Shown: in pieces, positions 42,927 through 47,801 of the stretch
How the letters are laid out: each line of letters begins with the position of its first letter
Position numbering within the stretch: position 1 is the stretch's first letter
DNA from: Lachnospiraceae bacterium
GTDB lineage: Bacteria; Bacillota; Clostridia; Lachnospirales; Lachnospiraceae
DNA: 47,801 nt
NCBI GenBank assembly: GCA_017456585.1
Contig: JAFTJD010000067.1
Span: forward strand, 1-47,801
Direction: 5' to 3'
Notes under the pieces: model-generated
Database searches by the model: none
The model's input: the letters and a program-made list of their open reading frames with translations, nothing else
Told to the model about the DNA's origin: nothing
Translations under genes and position numbers: made by a program

Positions 42927-43343
42927 ATGTTTGCTGAAAGACTTAAGACAATAAGAAAACAAAAAGGTTATACGCAGGTAAGCCTTGCAGAGAAATTAGA
43001 AGTATCTAAAGGAACTATCGCAATGTGGAAAACTGGAAAACGTACTCCGGATTTTGAAACACTTATTAACTTATCGGATTTATTTGATGTACGCACCGAT
43101 TACTTATTAAGAAAATCTGATGATACATCTTCTGCCAAACTTACTGACGAAGACATAGAACAACTTGGCAGATGGGAATTAGAGGACACTTTTACTGACA
43201 TATTTAAAATGTACCTATCTCTCGATTCCTTTGGCAAATCCACAGTTGAAAGCCTCATAAAATCCGAGCGTCTGCGCTGCCACGAGCAAAGCACTCTTGA
43301 AGATACATCTAAAATCAAAATCAGTATTTCTATAGAAAAATAA
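42927..43343 (+). CDS. XRE-family transcriptional regulator
   Basis: The 138-residue product has an N-terminal helix-turn-helix (about 1-62: FAERLKTIRKQKGYTQVSLA and TIAMWKTGKRTPD) and a C-terminal helical tail. It resembles cI-like regulators of mobile elements. The ribosome-binding site GAAAGGAGGTGA is excellent. It is the only plus-strand gene in this part of the island. A rho-independent terminator follows. Confidence 0.88.
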   Translation: MFAERLKTIRKQKGYTQVSLAEKLEVSKGTIAMWKTGKRTPDFETLINLSDLFDVRTDYLLRKSDDTSSAKLTDEDIEQLGRWELEDTFTDIFKMYLSLDSFGKSTVESLIKSERLRCHEQSTLEDTSKIKISISIEK

Positions 43344-43358
43344 TAACAAAACGAACTA

Positions 43359-43393
43359 AGGTTGGAAGTCAATCAACACTTCCAGCCTTTCTG
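43359..43393 (+). terminator. Terminator of the XRE gene
   Basis: AAGG-TGGAAGT pairs with ACTTCCA-CCTT around ATCAA-type loop bases, followed by TCTGTT and then an A-rich stretch. The U-tract is short. Confidence 0.7.
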
Positions 43394-43476
43394 TTATAAA
43401 AAAAATAATAAAACTAATTAAAATCACTGCTTTTTTCATGTAAAAAACAGCCAAAAATGATACTTTTTCACGAAAC

Positions 43477-43596
43477 TTTCTGTCTGGGAATACCGTAATT
43501 TAAAGTGTTTCCGTCAATGAAACTCCATTTTGCATATCCCCCCGCTTAATTCTGCGAAAATTCGTGTATGAGGGGGCGCCGGTCTTTAGACAGAAA
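43477..43596. repeat. Palindrome-bounded 120-bp element
   Basis: TTTCTGTCT (43477-43485) and AGACAGAAA (43588-43596) form the ends, with CGGT/ACCG one step inside. The interior has a CCCCCC run that can pair with GGGGG across a loop containing CTGCGAAAATTCG. The size and terminal inverted repeats suggest a small MITE-like relic or a structured RNA. No gene is seen in 43394-43650. Confidence 0.45.
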
Positions 43597-43650
43597 TATT
43601 GTAGAGATTTGGCCTCCCCCATTCATCATATACTTAAATTAAACATCCAC

Positions 43651-44388
43651 TTAATTCCTTTTATACAATAATTTTATCTCATCTATGCTCAAATCTTCAT
43701 AAAGTAGTTTATTTAACTTATTTTCTTGATTAACTAAATATCTTTCTCTTTCTTTTATAAATGCATCACGCGCAGTAGCCAGCTGAACCATTTCCTTTTC
43801 AAACGATTCTAACGGCTCCTGTTGTAATTTTGTTATCAATTTTTTCCCAAAAATATAATAATCTTTAAACGTCTTTTTTAGTGATGCTTCATCATTTTTC
43901 TTTAATTGCATATCCGCTCGCAACTCACGACCTAATTCAAAAAAGCAATTATCCAACTTTTGTTCAGCTATTACCATCGCTGAAATTATGTTAATCACTT
44001 CCGTACGATTATTTGCATATTGTGAGCTAATTGTTTGTGGGTCACATGCCTGTGAAAAATTGTCAAATGCATGTCTTAACCGATGCATATTTTCCGTTTC
44101 ATATTCGACAATCTTATTAATGATTGCAATTTCATTAGCATGCTTAATTATACTCTCCAGTCTTTCTTGTGCTTTATCATTCTCTCTTTGAAATTTTTGA
44201 TTTTGCCATACTGCTAAAAGTCCTAACGACACCGTACTGGCATAAGTCAAAATCTCTCCTGCACTCCACTTTGCTACAAACCAAGTATTCTCTAAATATA
44301 CTGAATAAAGGCAATGAATGATAAATGCATAGATAATACTAGAAAATACCCACATTACAATCATATGTTTATTTACCCACTGTTTCAT
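43651..44388 (-). CDS. Two-helix membrane protein with cytoplasmic coiled coil, unknown
   Basis: I do not recognise this 245-residue protein. Two membrane helices (about 8-30 and 42-62) are followed by a long soluble helical region with heptad-like stretches (NQKFQRENDKAQERLESIIK and the C-terminal REELYLVNQENKLNKLL-like tail). It lies 31 nt after the restriction endonuclease gene in the same orientation. It may be an accessory membrane component of the restriction-modification locus or an independent defence gene. Confidence 0.8.
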   Translation of the reverse strand: MKQWVNKHMIVMWVFSSIIYAFIIHCLYSVYLENTWFVAKWSAGEILTYASTVSLGLLAVWQNQKFQRENDKAQERLESIIKHANEIAIINKIVEYETENMHRLRHAFDNFSQACDPQTISSQYANNRTEVINIISAMVIAEQKLDNCFFELGRELRADMQLKKNDEASLKKTFKDYYIFGKKLITKLQQEPLESFEKEMVQLATARDAFIKERERYLVNQENKLNKLLYEDLSIDEIKLLYKRN

Positions 44389-44419
44389 GATACCCTCTCC
44401 TCAAAATCATACACCTTGC

Positions 44420-45943
44420 TTACAGATAATCAATTTCTTTCATCTTCTCAACAATATAGGAGCCTTTAATCCAATAATATTGTTTCAACATTTTTACTCC
44501 GTTAACCTCTTGAGATTTATCAGTCGCATTTTTTCCCGAACCACGGAAAAACACTATATTTTCTTCTGATTTTGGCAAATTAGGAGCTGTCATTGGAATA
44601 CCTGTCTTTGGAGTATAACGTACACTTCCATCCTTAAGAAGAACCGGAACATCGTAGAGTTTATCATTTATAATTTTATCCCTTGCTTCTTCCCATATTT
44701 TCCTTGCCGCAGACATGAGTTCCGGTGTTGCTAAGTCAAGCATCTTAAATCCTAAAAACTTATTATCTTGTAAATCAATATTTCCCTCACTGTCTGCTGT
44801 ATCCTCTTGGAAAACTACGCATAGCAATTTGTTATCGTTCAAATAACTAAACAAGGCTGAGTCTTCAAACACTTTCTCCCTCATTGTATCTGTGGTTTCG
44901 TCTTCAATTTCTCTTTCAATCAACTCATCAAAATCAACCGCAAACATTTTCATATCTTCTGTTCTTGTCTCATTTACTGTGATTGCAACTGATTTTCCTA
45001 TAATACCAAATGTTTGGAAAAGACCAATTCTTGACATTTTCTTTGCCTCACCACCAAACATTCTTACAATTGCTAGTTCTGCAAACTGTTTTGTTTTATG
45101 CTTTTTTGTAGTATCAAATTCAACATTATATGCACGCAAAATAGACGCCATTGATTGATTCTTATGTAATAAAGTAATATCCTTACACTTATTTACAACA
45201 TCCTGATAACCATAATATTTATCTGGAAGTGGTTCTAAATTCTTTCCAAATTTTTCTTGAACTATAAGTGTAACAACTCGTCTGCGCAAACGAATTCTTG
45301 GCGCATGAGGATACTTAGGTGCAGTGTCCAAATACACCAATTCTTTATTAATTTTAGTTGATAAATCCGGATAATGTTTCTGTGCTTCTTCTTCCGAATA
45401 ACTCGATTGAACATCTGCAATAAAATCTCTGATTCTTTGCCAATCCTTCCTAATAATTGCCAGATTATCTTCCGAAAATTGATAGAACATATATCCTCTA
45501 ATAAAGAATTTCGCATATTCTGCCGCTCTTACCGTAACATTCGAATCATAATGATAAAACACAAATAACATATTTTCTATTTTGTGATAAAAGGCAGAAT
45601 CATCAAAATCTTCACTTGCAATTTTGTCTATAGATACAGCGGTTATACTGGCAGGCTCTTTCGCTGTCAATTCCTTCTTTTTACCACGTCCACTTTCACG
45701 CATACCCGTAGTTTTCAATTCAACCATAACACCATCGACATTTAAGTCTGGTCTTTGCTCGCTATCCGCAGGATATCCAAGCACCGATTGTTCTATTACG
45801 TCTCCGGCAATTCCAGTTATTTTAGGATGTTCTATTGTTCGCGCAAAAACATTTTTTGAATCTACTTCTCCTAATGTTTTATTAAGCACATTTTCTAAAA
45901 TACGAATCAAATCTTCTTTGTGAAAAAAATGACTATTATCCAT
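44420..45943 (-). CDS. Type II restriction endonuclease, Sau3AI/MutH family
   Basis: The 507-residue protein has the MutH/Sau3AI fold: GIAGDVIEQSVLG (Glu51) and the catalytic D-(x)n-ExK in RPDLNVDGVMVELKTTG (Asp66, Glu75, Lys77), then a second large domain (about 260-500). Sau3AI, of similar length (about 490), has two MutH-like domains and cuts GATC; the same specificity is likely here but not proven. The nuclease motif is intact and no frameshift is seen. The gene follows the interrupted cytosine methyltransferase by 15 nt. Confidence 0.9.
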   Translation of the reverse strand: MDNSHFFHKEDLIRILENVLNKTLGEVDSKNVFARTIEHPKITGIAGDVIEQSVLGYPADSEQRPDLNVDGVMVELKTTGMRESGRGKKKELTAKEPASITAVSIDKIASEDFDDSAFYHKIENMLFVFYHYDSNVTVRAAEYAKFFIRGYMFYQFSEDNLAIIRKDWQRIRDFIADVQSSYSEEEAQKHYPDLSTKINKELVYLDTAPKYPHAPRIRLRRRVVTLIVQEKFGKNLEPLPDKYYGYQDVVNKCKDITLLHKNQSMASILRAYNVEFDTTKKHKTKQFAELAIVRMFGGEAKKMSRIGLFQTFGIIGKSVAITVNETRTEDMKMFAVDFDELIEREIEDETTDTMREKVFEDSALFSYLNDNKLLCVVFQEDTADSEGNIDLQDNKFLGFKMLDLATPELMSAARKIWEEARDKIINDKLYDVPVLLKDGSVRYTPKTGIPMTAPNLPKSEENIVFFRGSGKNATDKSQEVNGVKMLKQYYWIKGSYIVEKMKEIDYL

Positions 45944-45958
45944 CTATACACCTCCGGC

Positions 45959-47191
45959 TTATGGTTCATTAGCAATAATATTATCTAACACTTCTCCCAT
46001 TCGTGTAATCATCGGGACAACCAATGCATTTCCCATGCAGAAATAACGCATTCTTGATGGCATTCCATGATTTGTCCAATCATCATCAAACCCCTGCATT
46101 CGCTCTGCTTCTATTGGAGTTATTAATCGTAATCTTCCCGTTCCCGGGTCTGTTACTACATGTGTACTCCGATTCAGCGTAGACTCGCTCGTCAACATTG
46201 TTCTTCCGGGTCTGTCCCATGGATCTGGAAATGCTACCGGACCTTCTGAAAACACATACTCATGCCCATCTTTAGTCTTTCTTGGAATTTTTTTAGCTCC
46301 TTTTAAATATACCCATTTCGGCTTTTTATCTTCAGTAATATACTATTCTTCAGCGACATTTTCCTCTAAAATATCTCGTAATAAAATTGGTGGAACTTCA
46401 TCCTCAACAATATCACATGTATAGATGTGACCTTCATGCATATATCCGGCTTTATTAAATGTAAATTCGAACTCGTCTGAAATGCGAATAATATCTTCGT
46501 CCGTTTCATATGCTCCCAAATCACCATGTTCCTCATTAGAAATCTGTATTATCGGAAAAGCCTGTCTCATAAATCCGCTATTTGCAACAATGTCCTCTGC
46601 TTGCATACGGCTCATAGTTTGTCCATACACAGTATCATTTCGATAAGCAAATATAAAAGTTCGTCTCCTTCTCTGGGCCGCACCATATGTTGCAGCATTA
46701 ACCACTCTCCACTCAGTGGAATAATTTAAACTTGCAAGACATGCAAGAATAATTCCAAAATCTCTTCCTCTTTGCTTTGCTGGTGATTTTAATAATCTAT
46801 CAACATTTTCAAATATACAAAATGCTGGGTTTTTAGCAATTATTGTATCTCTAATCTGCCACCAAAGTACCCCCTTCTTTCCTTCGATACCATGCGATGA
46901 TGCCAATGTGTGAGCCACACTATAATCTTGACACGGAAAACCGCCCACCAATAAATTATGGTCTGGGATACATTCCTTTCTCATCAATGAAATGTCTTCT
47001 CTTGTATGATACTCTCCTCTTGTATCTGCCAAATCTCCAAAATGAGCAACATAACAATCATGTGCCCATTGATTTACCTTTTCCGGCTCCCACTGTGAAA
47101 ACCACGTAGTCTGCCAACCAGTGTTAAGTCGTTCCATTCCCACACGGAACCCACCAACACCAGCGAAAAGTTCGCAAATTGTTTTATCCAT
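45959..47191 (-). pseudogene. DNA cytosine-5 methyltransferase interrupted by one amber codon
   Basis: The frame from 47191 to 45959 is continuous except for a single in-frame TAG at 46343-46345 (codon 283). The first part (282 residues) has motif I CELFAGVGGFRVGME, motif IV GGFPCQDYS (Cys87), motif VI FENV (Glu128) and motif VIII AAQRRRRTF, plus half the target-recognition region. The part after the stop has motif IX EAERMQGFDDDW and motif X GNALVVPMI. The first ATG is preceded by AAGGAGG. Options are loss of function, readthrough, a two-subunit enzyme as in M.AquI, or a sequencing error. Confidence 0.88.
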
Positions 47192-47314
47192 TTCAAGTCC
47201 TCCTTGGCTTCTGCCATCTCACTTATTCTTATTGAGTCCGAACATTATTGTATTAGCACCATCGAATGATGGATCGTGAACTCTTGTGCATAAGCATTTC
47301 TAAATAGTAGTACT

Positions 47315-47515
47315 TTAGTTCTTTAAACTCGTAGTATTCTTAATTTCAGCACAATCATCAACCATATCATTTATAGCTTTCCTTATAGCCTCTGATTTTG
47401 CAACATTCATGAGTTTGCAATATGTTTCCAGTCTAACAAGAGTTGCATCATCCATACGGATAGTGTAACTTTTCACCATATTGTTATCACCTTTTGGACG
47501 TCCCATTTTTTTCAT
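47315..47515 (-). CDS. Ribbon-helix-helix (CopG/Arc-type) regulator
   Basis: The 66-residue protein starts MKKMGRPKGDNN and has the RHH strand and helices VKSYTIRMDDATLVRLETYC and KSEAIRKAINDMV. Such proteins are repressors on plasmids and integrative elements and sometimes antitoxins; no toxin gene is seen next to it. AAAGGAG precedes the ATG. A palindrome between its own -10 and -35 boxes suggests autorepression. It lies upstream of the methyltransferase gene in the same orientation. Confidence 0.87.
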   Translation of the reverse strand: MKKMGRPKGDNNMVKSYTIRMDDATLVRLETYCKLMNVAKSEAIRKAINDMVDDCAEIKNTTSLKN

Positions 47516-47540
47516 AATGCTCTCCTTTCGTGCACATTGT

Positions 47541-47592
47541 AATTATACTTTTTGCGTTACAAAAAGTCAATACATTTTCAGAACGATCGTTC
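47541..47592 (-). promoter_or_regulatory. RHH-gene promoter with palindromic operator and LexA-like box
   Basis: TTGACT (47564-47569) and TATAAT (47541-47546) are 17 bp apart on the minus strand. CTTTTTG and CAAAAAG (47547-47565) form a perfect inverted repeat with a 5-bp centre, overlapping the spacer, a good repressor site. Just upstream, GAACGATCGTTC (47581-47592) is a perfect palindrome matching the core of the Firmicutes LexA box. Confidence 0.7.
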
Positions 47593-47600
47593 GAAAAATA

Positions 47601-47642
47601 AAAACCACATTCTTGGCAGCATCGCCACCGAAAATGTGGTTA
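47601..47642 (-). terminator. Terminator of a gene beyond the right edge
   Basis: ACCACATT and AATGTGGT pair with a GC-rich internal helix; on the minus strand TTTTTATTTTT follows. It would end transcription entering from the right. No gene is seen in 47643-47779. Confidence 0.7.
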
Positions 47643-47779
47643 TAATCATCAATTTATGCGTCTTAAATAAATTTCAAATTTCTATCTGTGCAAAAATAAC
47701 TTCTATTCTACTGGAATTTAGTCATGCACTGATGTATCCTAAAAACAGATTACCTGTCTGTGTAGATTGGAGGTACATC

Positions 47780-47801
47780 ATGAGCAAAAATCCCAAAGGT
47801 A
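47780..47801 (+). CDS. Start of a plus-strand gene, truncated by the window edge
   Basis: An ATG at 47780 with GGAGG 6 nt before it opens MSKNPKG and runs off the window. Seven codons are too few to assign a function. Confidence 0.5.

Noticed and set aside
45959..46255. The methyltransferase C-terminal part as an independent gene
   Set aside because: It starts only with GTG and no ribosome-binding site, and its frame continues upstream without interruption to the amber codon, so it is annotated as part of one interrupted gene. A split two-subunit enzyme is kept as a hypothesis.
46343..46345. Frameshift as the cause of the methyltransferase break
   Set aside because: The frame is the same on both sides of the stop; a single base change to TAG explains it.

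Overview
The window looks like a chromosome segment of a low-GC clostridium, most likely a Lachnospiraceae gut or rumen species. The grounds are the S10 ribosomal-protein operon sequences, the split ThrE pair, the YtfQ-type sugar transporter with a YesM/YesN-type two-component system, and consistent AGGAGG ribosome-binding sites. Genus assignment is inference from remembered family resemblance; no search was run.

Layout. 1-5440 holds the S10 operon on the minus strand, from rpsJ down to a truncated rpsQ, with a strong promoter and a foldable leader. 5625-12794 holds a DEAD-box RNA helicase, a coiled-coil membrane protein, an RlmI-like methyltransferase, two GNAT acetyltransferases, a DegV protein and a membrane-anchored XRE regulator. 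12953-14204 encodes a two-subunit ThrE-type exporter. 14619-19142 is a MerR regulator followed by a heterodimeric ABC exporter. 19262-21941 is an HD-GYP / SDR / ThuA-like cluster and 22336-23916 is pgi. 24164-35094 is one sugar module: response regulator and histidine kinase, then binding protein, ATPase and two permeases, then a chemoreceptor followed by a second binding lipoprotein. The regulator probably activates the transporter through direct repeats upstream of the first binding-protein gene.

From about 35.8 kb the window becomes accessory: an SOS-type Y-family polymerase with a small partner, an acetylesterase-like protein, a KAP P-loop NTPase, small mobile-element-type genes including DUF3846, a TIR/deoxyribosyltransferase-like protein, an integrase remnant, an XRE regulator, and a Sau3AI/MutH-type restriction-modification locus. 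The cytosine methyltransferase of that locus is interrupted by one in-frame amber codon. A ribbon-helix-helix protein follows. This reads as a small defence island in a decayed integrative element.

The least explained feature is a dispersed family of very long imperfect palindromes between genes: E1 11884-12184, E2 22043-22327, truncated E3 24039-24154 and giant nested E4 35172-35744. They share a core of about 150 nt and occur in both orientations. Several stem segments differ completely between copies yet stay complementary within each copy. E4 carries two extra tandem layers on both arms. This is paired covariation, as expected of a structured RNA or a hairpin DNA element. A second, unrelated nested palindrome of 391 bp lies at 14214-14604.
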